This document shows, piece by piece, positions 1-4,955 of a DNA stretch of 5,681 bases; the stretch's first letter is position 1; each line of letters opens with the position of its first letter. The notes under the pieces are model-generated. The model was not told the origin of the DNA and ran no database searches. It saw only the letters and a list, made by a program, of their open reading frames with translations. Origin of the DNA: Agrobacterium fabrum (GTDB lineage: Bacteria; Pseudomonadota; Alphaproteobacteria; Rhizobiales; Rhizobiaceae); contig QFOL01000291.1 of the NCBI GenBank assembly GCA_003241215.1, positions 1 to 5,681 of the forward strand. Reading direction: 5' to 3'. A program made the position numbers and the translations under genes.

Positions 1-593
1 CGCAGCCTGCCGCTGCCCCGGCCCTGCGTGGCGCCCTGCCGCTTGAGAACCGTCAGGTCGAGAGCCGTCAGGCGCCCGCCGCGACCCAGCCGGGAGCCCC
101 GGCCGGACGGCGCGAAGAAGGCGGCGGCTGGATCAGCGATCTTCTGCGCGGTGCTTCGCGTGACGGTCAGGAAAACTCAGCCGCTTCCACCCCGCGCGCC
201 GGCGCGGAGCAGCAGCCGACCCGCGCGGCCGACACCCGCAATCCGCGCCACATGGTGGAATCGCTGAACTCGCTTTCGGTCGATATCGCCCGCGCCATCG
301 ACCACGATGCATCGGTGGAACTGTGGCGCCGTTACCAGCGCGGCGAGCGCGACGTCTTCACCCGTCGCCTCTATACGCTGAAGGGCCAGACGACCTTTGA
401 CGAGATCAAGCGCAAATATGAGCGGGAAGCGGAATTCCGCACCGCCGTGGACCGCTACATCACCGATTTCGAGAAGCTGCTTGCCGATGTAGCCCGCACG
501 GATCGCGACCGGACCGTCACCCAGTCCTACCTCACCTCCGATACCGGCAAGGTCTATACGATGCTTGCCCATGCTGCGGGCCGGTTCAACTGA
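1..593 (+). CDS. C-terminal part of a large conserved protein of unknown function (partial, 5' end outside window)
   Basis: The frame is open from base 3 to the TGA at 591-593 and has no stop upstream, so this is the tail of a longer gene. An ATG at 252 exists, but the frame is clearly coding before it. About 83 residues rich in Ala, Pro, Arg, Gln and Glu form a probably disordered linker, which includes a short segment GGGWISDLLRGASRD at about 127-171. A compact, mostly helical C-terminal block of about 110 residues follows (from MVESLNSLSVDIARAIDHD to GRFN), with motifs such as ELWRRYQRGE, FTRRLYTLKGQ and SYLTSDTGKVYTML. The contrast between linker and block suggests a conserved C-terminal domain. 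From memory, rhizobial genomes carry very long coiled-coil-like proteins, loosely annotated as kinesin-like or apolipoprotein-like, with this kind of tail. That link is unverified, and nothing visible here supports a motor function. The gene ends 22 bases before a strong terminator. Confidence 0.8.
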   Translation, partial: QPAAAPALRGALPLENRQVESRQAPAATQPGAPAGRREEGGGWISDLLRGASRDGQENSAASTPRAGAEQQPTRAADTRNPRHMVESLNSLSVDIARAIDHDASVELWRRYQRGERDVFTRRLYTLKGQTTFDEIKRKYEREAEFRTAVDRYITDFEKLLADVARTDRDRTVTQSYLTSDTGKVYTMLAHAAGRFN

Positions 594-614
594 AGTGAAT
601 GTCGCTGAAATGAT

Positions 615-646
615 AAAACCCCGGTCAAGGCCGGGGTTTTTCTTTT
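615..646. terminator. Bidirectional Rho-independent terminator between convergent genes
   Basis: A perfect inverted repeat pairs 615-624 (AAAACCCCGG) with 631-640 (CCGGGGTTTT) around a 6-base loop. On the + strand a T-rich run (TTTTTCTTTT, 637-646) follows the GC stem and serves the gene ending at 593. On the - strand the A run at 615-618 becomes a short T tract that can serve the PhzF-like gene, whose stop is at 708. This is the classic arrangement for a shared terminator between converging genes. Confidence 0.9.
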
Positions 647-707
647 GGCTTATCAGCTGCTGTGTCGTCGCTTTTCACCGGTGTAAACACACGCGATTAC
701 GCTGAAC

Positions 708-1625
708 TCAGATCTCGAACTTGCCCGATGCAACGCGCACCGCATGGCCGCCGATGCGGGCCCGGGCGATTTCATTGTCCTTGATATCCATGCGCAGATG
801 GATATGGGACGGTCTTCCCATCTCCACGCCCTGCTCTATCAGGAGCGGATGGTGGCCGTCGGTCAGGCCGTCGAAATGATGGATCGCGCCGGAAAGGGCA
901 GCGGCGGCCGAGCCGGTGGCCGGGTCTTCCGCAATGCCCATATCGGGGGAGAACATGCGGGCATGGAACTTCGCCGCATGGTTGACACCGCCGCGACAGT
1001 AGACATAGGCCGCCGTCAACAGGCCTTCGACCAGCGGCGCGGTGCGCAGCCACAGGCTGGCGTCGAAATCCATGTCCCTGATGGCGGCGATATTGTGCAT
1101 CGGCACCAGCAGGAAGGGTACGCCAGCCGTCCAGATCGACGGTACGTGATTCTCAAACCCGAGATGTCCTTCGCTGACGCCGAGTGCATCGGCGAGCGCG
1201 GCGTGATCGAGCGGCAGCTCGACACGGGATGATTTACGCGGCAGGTCGAATTCCGCGAAGCTGACCGCGCCGGCGCGCATCTTTACCGCGCAGCGCACCG
1301 GCCCCACCTTCTCCTCCAGCACGCAGACCATATCGACGTCATCATCGCCCTCGCCGCGATTGCGCTCGGCAATGGCGACAGCCGCGCCGACGGTCGGATG
1401 GCCGGCAAAAGGCAATTCACCTGAAGGGGTGAAGATGCGCAGCGAAGCCGCATGCGCCGGATTGGTCGAGCGGTTGATGAAGACCGTCTCGGAAAGGTTC
1501 ATTTCCCGCGCGATCGCCTGCATGGCGGTCTGGGAAAGATCATCGGCGTCATACATGACCGCCAGCGGATTTCCCGCCATTTTCGTCTCGGTAAAGACAT
1601 CGTAGATATCGTAGTTCAACGCCAC
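708..1625 (-). CDS. PhzF-family isomerase/epimerase-like protein
   Basis: The product is 305 residues, typical for the PhzF fold (two similar alpha/beta halves, diaminopimelate-epimerase-like). The first half has DVFTETKMAGNPLAV near residues 9-23, then NLSETVF (43-49), where Glu46 matches the family's general acid/base glutamate, then PFAGHPTVGAAV (72-83). The second half has DPATGSAAAAL (234-244), the family's anion-binding segment. PhzF itself isomerises a dihydroxyanthranilate in phenazine synthesis, but most relatives have unknown substrates and no phenazine genes are nearby, so the substrate is open. I chose the GTG at 1623-1625: AGGAG lies 6 bases upstream of it, and the protein start (VALNYDIYDVFTETKMAGNP) then matches the usual family N-terminus. 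The longer frame up to 1712 adds 29 residues that do not look like a PhzF start. The enzyme is probably cytosolic, as no signal peptide is visible. It is divergent from nadK and convergent with the gene ending at 593. Confidence 0.88.
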   Translation of the reverse strand: MALNYDIYDVFTETKMAGNPLAVMYDADDLSQTAMQAIAREMNLSETVFINRSTNPAHAASLRIFTPSGELPFAGHPTVGAAVAIAERNRGEGDDDVDMVCVLEEKVGPVRCAVKMRAGAVSFAEFDLPRKSSRVELPLDHAALADALGVSEGHLGFENHVPSIWTAGVPFLLVPMHNIAAIRDMDFDASLWLRTAPLVEGLLTAAYVYCRGGVNHAAKFHARMFSPDMGIAEDPATGSAAAALSGAIHHFDGLTDGHHPLLIEQGVEMGRPSHIHLRMDIKDNEIARARIGGHAVRVASGKFEI

Positions 1626-1704
1626 ATCCGTCTCCTGCCACTCGTCATTCCGGCTGATTTGGCAAACTGCATCACGCCGCCGCGCATCGCAACCCTTGTC
1701 GGCA

Positions 1705-1846
1705 GCCGCCAATCAAGAAGCTGTGGACCGGAAGGGAGCAACCCTTCGCGAGGGAACGCCTGCTGGTCCGAAAGGCCTTGTCCCCGGACGCCGTCTTCAT
1801 GTACCAAGGATGCGTCTGGCGGCTTGATATCACTCCCCTTGGGGAG
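1705..1846. other. Structured intergenic region with nested inverted repeats (candidate sRNA or leader RNA)
   Basis: The 284 bases between the divergent PhzF-like gene and nadK contain more base-pairing than expected. Stem A pairs 1725-1731 (GGACCGG) with 1763-1769 (CTGGTCC), with one G-U pair. Inside it are two mutually exclusive hairpins: 1732-1736 with 1742-1746 (AAGGG/CCCTT, loop AGCAA), or 1742-1745 with 1751-1754 (CCCT/AGGG). Stem B pairs 1784-1791 (CCGGACGC) with 1812-1819 (GCGTCTGG). Stem C pairs 1833-1838 (CTCCCC) with 1841-1846 (GGGGAG) and is followed by GTTT. On the + strand this could be a small RNA ending at a weak terminator, and on the - strand a leader of the PhzF-like gene. 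I could not match it to a named RNA family. Open frames crossing this stretch have no ribosome-binding site or recognisable protein. Strand and function are unknown. Confidence 0.35.
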
Positions 1847-1853
1847 GTTTAAA
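1824..1853 (+). promoter_or_regulatory. Candidate sigma-70-type promoter for nadK with a dyad in the spacer
   Basis: TTGATA at 1824-1829 matches five of six bases of the -35 consensus. TTTAAA at 1848-1853 matches four of six of the -10 consensus, with an 18-base spacer. The spacer holds the GC-rich dyad CTCCCC-TT-GGGGAG (1833-1846). A start about 7 bases after the -10 box would give a leader of roughly 50 bases before the nadK ATG. The dyad could be an operator, or instead the terminator of an upstream RNA. The two readings are not exclusive. The evidence is sequence match only. Confidence 0.4.
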
Positions 1854-1869
1854 GATTTCGAGCCGCTTC

Positions 1870-1895
1870 AACGGGTTACAGCGCCTTGCGCCGTT
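1870..1895 (+). other. Small hairpin in the nadK 5' leader
   Basis: AACGG (1870-1874) can pair with CCGTT (1891-1895), with an inner CGC/GCG stem (1882-1884 with 1888-1890) around a CTT loop. It ends about 4 bases before the AGGGA ribosome-binding site at 1900-1904, so it leaves that site free or only mildly masked. It could be a chance fold in GC-rich sequence. Confidence 0.2.
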
Positions 1896-1909
1896 GTCGA
1901 GGGAAGCGG

Positions 1910-2683
1910 ATGTCGCATTCTACCTATTCACTGTCCTTCGTCGCCTCCGCAACCGAGGAGGCGCAGACGGCGCTGAAAGAGCTGAAAGGCATTTACGGCG
2001 ATACGCCGTTCGAAGAGGCGGAGGTGATCGTCGCGCTCGGCGGCGACGGATTCATGCTGCAGATCCTCAACGAGACGATGAATTCCGGCAAGCGGGTCTA
2101 TGGCATGAACCGGGGATCTGTCGGCTTCCTGATGAATGACTACCGGGTGGAGGGCCTCATCGAGCGCATCGCAGTGGCGAGCGGCAATGATTTCCATCCC
2201 CTGCGCATGACGACGACGGATTCCGACGGCGATGAATTTACCGCCCTTGCCATGAATGAGGTCAGCCTGTTTCGCCAATCGCACCAAGCCGCCAAGCTGC
2301 GCGTGGAGGTGGACGGCAAGGTGCGGCTGGAGGAGCTGATCTGCGACGGCATGATGGTGGCGACGCCGGCAGGGTCGACAGCCTACAACTTCTCCGCCCA
2401 TGGCCCCATCCTGCCGCTGGAATCGCCGCTTCTCGCGCTGACCCCCGTCAGCGCTTTCCGTCCGCGGCGCTGGCGCGGCGCGCTGTTGCCGAACAAGGTA
2501 ACCGTCGACATTCATGTTCTGGAGCGCGACAAGCGCCCGGTGAACGCCGTGGCCGACCACACCGAGGTGAAATCCGTTCGTCACGTTCGGATTGCACAAT
2601 CCCAGGACAGGACGGCGAGGATCCTTTCGGATCCGGACCGTTCGTGGTCGGACAGGGTTCTCGCCGAACAGTTCAACAATTGA
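1910..2683 (+). CDS. nadK: NAD kinase (ATP/polyphosphate-NAD 2'-phosphotransferase)
   Basis: This enzyme phosphorylates NAD+ at the 2'-hydroxyl of the adenosine ribose to give NADP+, the only known route to NADP in the cell. It is cytosolic. The product is 257 residues, the compact size I associate with rhizobial NAD kinases (many other bacteria have about 290). Family landmarks are all present: GGDGFML at 44-50, where Asp46 is the catalytic acid position; NRGSVGFL (67-74); the NE pair at 116-117; DG at 146-147; and TPAGSTAY at 152-159 for NAD binding. The C-terminal half keeps the FRPRRWRGALLP and NAVADHTEVKSV segments. The ATG at 1910 is chosen because AGGGA (1900-1904) lies 5 bases upstream and the protein then starts at the usual point (MSHSTYSLSFVAS). 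A TTG at 1886 is in frame but has no such support. The gene is divergent from the PhzF-like gene and is followed after 12 bases by a secreted-protein gene on the same strand. Confidence 0.96.
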   Translation: MSHSTYSLSFVASATEEAQTALKELKGIYGDTPFEEAEVIVALGGDGFMLQILNETMNSGKRVYGMNRGSVGFLMNDYRVEGLIERIAVASGNDFHPLRMTTTDSDGDEFTALAMNEVSLFRQSHQAAKLRVEVDGKVRLEELICDGMMVATPAGSTAYNFSAHGPILPLESPLLALTPVSAFRPRRWRGALLPNKVTVDIHVLERDKRPVNAVADHTEVKSVRHVRIAQSQDRTARILSDPDRSWSDRVLAEQFNN

Positions 2684-2695
2684 AGCCAAATTGCC

Positions 2696-3196
2696 ATGCA
2701 TGTGAAAAAATCGATCCTCGTTGCCCTTCTTCTCGCCGCCGCCGTGCTGCCTGCACGGGCGCAGACACAGGCGATCGATATGCTGCCGGTCTCCGCAATA
2801 TTCGTCGTCAGCAGCGGAATGTGGGAAGACCGGAATCTCGAACCGGTGAAAGGCCCGGACGGGCAGCTGCGGCCGCCGCCTGCCTCGCCCACGCGCGGTT
2901 ATTACAAGGTCATTGCAATCCGCCAGGGCGACGGCACGGCAAAAATTTACCTGCAGCGCATCGCCTATACGGCGGATGGACCGAATCTTCTGGAAAATGT
3001 CGAGCTTGAAGAGTTCAACCAGATGAAATCCTATGTCACGGATATTCGTCCCGAAAGCTCCAACGGCGCATCCGCCTCACCCGGCCTCTTCGTCACCGTT
3101 TATCTGAAAACGGACCCGATGGCCAAGGAAGCGGAAAGCTGGACGATCCTGATCGACGAGCTGGGTGAGATGGAGATCGAGAGAGCCTCGAACTGA
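2696..3196 (+). CDS. Small secreted or periplasmic protein of unknown function
   Basis: The product is 166 residues. The N-terminus is a clear Sec signal peptide: MHVKK, a hydrophobic core (ILVALLLAAAVL), then PARA with probable cleavage after residue 22 (ARA|QTQ), leaving a mature protein of about 144 residues. No lipobox cysteine is visible, and the whole protein appears to lack cysteine. The mature part has alternating polar and hydrophobic stretches (YYKVIAIRQGDGTAKIYLQRIAYT, LFVTVYLKTDPMAKEAESWTILIDELGEMEIE) that suggest a small beta-rich domain with a helix near LLENVELEEFNQM. I do not recognise a family. The start is 12 bases after the nadK stop, which suggests co-transcription with nadK, though the ribosome-binding site is weak. 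A GTG two codons later is an alternative start. Its end lies 24 bases from the end of the convergent hydrolase gene. Confidence 0.8.
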   Translation: MHVKKSILVALLLAAAVLPARAQTQAIDMLPVSAIFVVSSGMWEDRNLEPVKGPDGQLRPPPASPTRGYYKVIAIRQGDGTAKIYLQRIAYTADGPNLLENVELEEFNQMKSYVTDIRPESSNGASASPGLFVTVYLKTDPMAKEAESWTILIDELGEMEIERASN

Positions 3197-3220
3197 TCGG
3201 GACGGCGGGGAATGTCCGGC

Positions 3221-3697
3221 TCACCGCCATGTGTTCAGTTCATGCGGACCGGCCAGAACCGCGCCGAAATGATGTTTCCACAATCGTGCGCCAAGCTCTC
3301 CGCTGCGGTCGAGACTGGAGCCTATCGTCAGCCACGGCAAAAGCGTGGGATGCAGCCCCGCATCAAAAAGGGCAAAACCAGCGGCCAGCACGCAGGTATC
3401 AGCCTGAATGCCGCAGACCAGCACCCTGTCGAGTTTCAGCGACAGGAGATAGCTGACGACATCCCGGGGCGGCGCATAACCGTGCTTGATGAATACGCGA
3501 TCTGCCGCAACAAGCGACTCGTCGTCCCTGCCCGGCTTCCAGCCGAGTTGCCGCTCGAAGGGCGTCACGCTTTCATCATGACGCTCGACGGTGGCGATGC
3601 TGGGCATGGTCAGGGCGAGAGCGGATATTTCCGTCACCAGCGCAGCCGGCGGATTGAAGCTCGGCTGGACATCGACGATATAGAGCGCCTGTTTCAT
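3221..3697 (-). CDS. Short isochorismatase-like cysteine hydrolase
   Basis: The product is 158 residues with the isochorismatase-fold signature: LYIVDVQPSF near the N-terminus (Asp9), FIKHGYAPP (Lys71) and CGIQADTCVLAAGFALFDAG (Cys102). Asp9, Lys71 and Cys102 are at the expected places for the Asp-Lys-Cys triad used by this family to hydrolyse amides or vinyl ethers (nicotinamidase, N-carbamoylsarcosine amidase, isochorismatase and relatives). It is shorter than the usual 180-220 residues, with reduced loops between Asp and Lys, so the substrate cannot be inferred. It is probably cytosolic. The ATG at 3695-3697 is chosen because GGAGG sits 6 bases upstream and the Asp motif follows at once. 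A longer frame to 3796 would run through the prfB terminator and the prfB stop, so I reject it. It starts 73 bases after the prfB stop. Read-through from prfB could express it. Confidence 0.88.
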   Translation of the reverse strand: MKQALYIVDVQPSFNPPAALVTEISALALTMPSIATVERHDESVTPFERQLGWKPGRDDESLVAADRVFIKHGYAPPRDVVSYLLSLKLDRVLVCGIQADTCVLAAGFALFDAGLHPTLLPWLTIGSSLDRSGELGARLWKHHFGAVLAGPHELNTWR

Positions 3698-3712
3698 GCT
3701 TGTCCTCCAACG

Positions 3713-3742
3713 AAAAACCCCTCGCAATGGGTTTGCGAGGGG
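3713..3742 (-). terminator. Rho-independent terminator after prfB
   Basis: On the - strand, CCCCTCGCA (complement of 3734-3742) pairs perfectly with TGCGAGGGG (complement of 3718-3726) around a 7-base loop, and a TTTTT run (complement of 3713-3717) follows. It lies 28 bases after the prfB stop and ends only about 15 bases before the hydrolase ATG, just upstream of that gene's ribosome-binding site. Transcription from prfB should mostly stop here. Confidence 0.9.
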
Positions 3743-3770
3743 CAACTTTCCAGTCAAGACGCGGAGCGTC

Positions 3771-4896
3771 CTAGTCGATATCCGCCACTTCCACATCCGC
3801 GCCGCCGCTGATGCGATGGGCGAGAGCGGCTTCCATGAATTCGTTCAGGTCGCCATCCAGCACGTTGCCGGGTGCGGTGCTTTCCACGCCGGTGCGCAGG
3901 TCCTTGACCAGCTGGTAAGGCTGCAGAACGTAAGAACGGATCTGGTGACCCCAACCGATATCGGTCTTGGAGGCAGCCTGGGCGTTTGCCGCCTCTTCCC
4001 GCTTCTGCAGTTCCACCTCGTAGAGGCGGGCGCGCAGCATGTCCCACGCCTTGGCGCGGTTCTTGTGCTGCGAACGCTCCTGCTGGCAGGCAACGGCAAT
4101 ACCGGTCGGAATATGCGTGATACGCACCGCCGAGTCGGTGGTGTTGACGTGCTGGCCGCCCGCGCCGGACGAACGATAGGTATCGATGCGGCAATCGCTC
4201 TCATTGATGTCGATCTGGATCGAATCGTCGACAACGGGGTAAACCCAGACGGAAGAGAAGGATGTGTGGCGACGCGCATTGCTGTCATAGGGCGAAATGC
4301 GAACGAGGCGATGCACACCCGATTCCGTCTTCAGCCAGCCGAAGGCGTTGTGACCCTTGACGAGGATCGTCGCCGACTTGATGCCGGCTTCTTCGCCGTC
4401 GTGAACTTCGAGCACCTCGACCTTGAAACCTTCGCGGTCGGCCCAGCGGGTATACATGCGCAGTAGCATGTTCGCCCAGTCCTGGCTTTCGGTGCCGCCG
4501 GCGCCGGAATGTACTTCGAGATAGGTATCGTTGGTATCGGCTTCGCCTGACAGCATGGCTTCCACCTGACGGCGGTTCGCCTCGCTCTTCAACGCTTTCA
4601 ATGCGTCTTCGGCGTCCTTGACGATCTCGTCATCGCCTTCCATCTCGCCGAGTTCGATCAGCTCGATATTGTCGCGGAGCTGCTGCTCGAGCGCCTTGAC
4701 GCCATTGATGCTGTCATCCAGCTGTTGGCGTTCGCGCATCAGCTTCTGGGCTTCAGCGGCATCGTTCCAGAGGGTCGGATCCTCTGCCTTGTTATTCAAC
4801 CAGTCCAGTCGTCTTATCGCCTGGTCCCAGTCAAAGATGCCTCCTCAGCAGGCTTATGGCCTGCTTGATTTCGTCGACTACGTTCACGATTTCCAA
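3771..4896 (-). CDS. prfB: Peptide chain release factor 2, expressed through a programmed +1 frameshift
   Basis: RF2 recognises UGA and UAA stop codons in the ribosomal A site and triggers release of the finished protein. The sequence has the coiled N-terminal domain, the anticodon-like segment [15 protein letters not shown] (SPY at about residues 201-203, where E. coli has SPF), and the catalytic GAGGQHVN (GGQ at about 246-248). The residue equivalent to E. coli position 246 is Ser (YRSSGAGGQ). The C-terminus ends EVADID then TAG. The gene is in two frames. The short first frame ends at an in-frame TGA (4831-4833), and the main frame resumes at GAC (4832-4830) to give [12 protein letters not shown]. 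The product is about 374 residues if started at TTG 4896, close to the normal RF2 length. The start is uncertain: the position aligned with the usual rhizobial Met is ATT (4902), with TTG at 4896, GTG at 4887 and ATG at 4947 as in-frame alternatives, none with a good ribosome-binding site. Confidence 0.95.
4830..4845 (-). promoter_or_regulatory. prfB: RF2 programmed +1 frameshift site
   Basis: Read on the - strand, the sequence is AGG AGG CAT CTT TGA C. AGGAGG (complement of 4840-4845) is an internal Shine-Dalgarno-like stimulator. CTT (4834-4836) is the slippery codon and TGA (4831-4833) the in-frame stop, followed by C, the poor context for termination. The 3-base spacing between stimulator and CTT equals that of E. 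coli prfB (AGG GGG TAT CTT TGA C). When RF2 is scarce, the ribosome pauses at UGA and slips forward one base to make RF2. When RF2 is plentiful, it terminates and yields a peptide of about 21-23 residues (about 38 if the ATG at 4947 is used). The two halves join in register with RF2 homologues, so this is regulation and not a sequencing error. Confidence 0.97.
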
Positions 4897-4902
4897 ATAA
4901 AT

Positions 4903-4938
4903 GCGGGGGGCGCGGATGTAAAGACCCGCGCCCCCGCC
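4903..4938 (-). terminator. GC-rich hairpin between pbp1A and prfB, probable terminator
   Basis: On the - strand, GCGGGGGCGCGG (complement of about 4926-4937) pairs with CCGCGC-C-CCCCGC (complement of 4903-4915), giving about 12 pairs with one bulged C and a loop of about 10 bases. ATTTATTT follows (complement of 4895-4902). The hairpin starts about 20 bases after the PBP1A stop, and its T-rich tail runs into the first codons of prfB. It is a good intrinsic terminator for pbp1A, although the tail is broken by A residues. It could also shape prfB translation. Confidence 0.7.
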
Positions 4939-4955
4939 AAACGTCATGGCTGATG

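Noticed and set aside
1725..1745. Possible SRP (4.5S) RNA: ACCGGAAGGGAGCAACCC resembles the conserved tip of bacterial SRP RNA (CCCGGAAGGGAGCAGCC).
   Set aside because: The upstream GTCAGG part is missing. The flanks do not pair into the long rod expected of SRP RNA, and GGACC pairs instead with GGTCC at 1765-1769. The location next to nadK is also not where rhizobial ffs is expected.
1452..1976. Plus-strand open frame of 174 residues spanning the intergenic region and the nadK start.
   Set aside because: It overlaps the PhzF-like gene and nadK out of frame, ends in a low-complexity Arg run, and crosses the structured region. There is no sign of a real protein.
1928..2701. Long minus-strand open frame (257 residues) opposite nadK.
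   Set aside because: It is a shadow of the high-GC nadK codon pattern. It has no recognisable protein motifs and lies fully antisense to a certain gene.
708..3697. A phenazine-type pathway, from the PhzF-like and isochorismatase-like (PhzD-related fold) genes in one window.
   Set aside because: The two genes are about 1.6 kb apart and separated by nadK and another gene. No other phz genes are present, and both families are broad with many unrelated functions.
3696..4466. Plus-strand open frame of 256 residues opposite prfB.
   Set aside because: It is antisense to the well-supported prfB reading frame, has no family motifs and no ribosome-binding site.
4831..4833. The in-frame TGA near the prfB start as a disabling frameshift or pseudogene.
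   Set aside because: The surrounding AGGAGG-CAT-CTT-TGA-C is the classic RF2 recoding site, and both frames match RF2 homologues.
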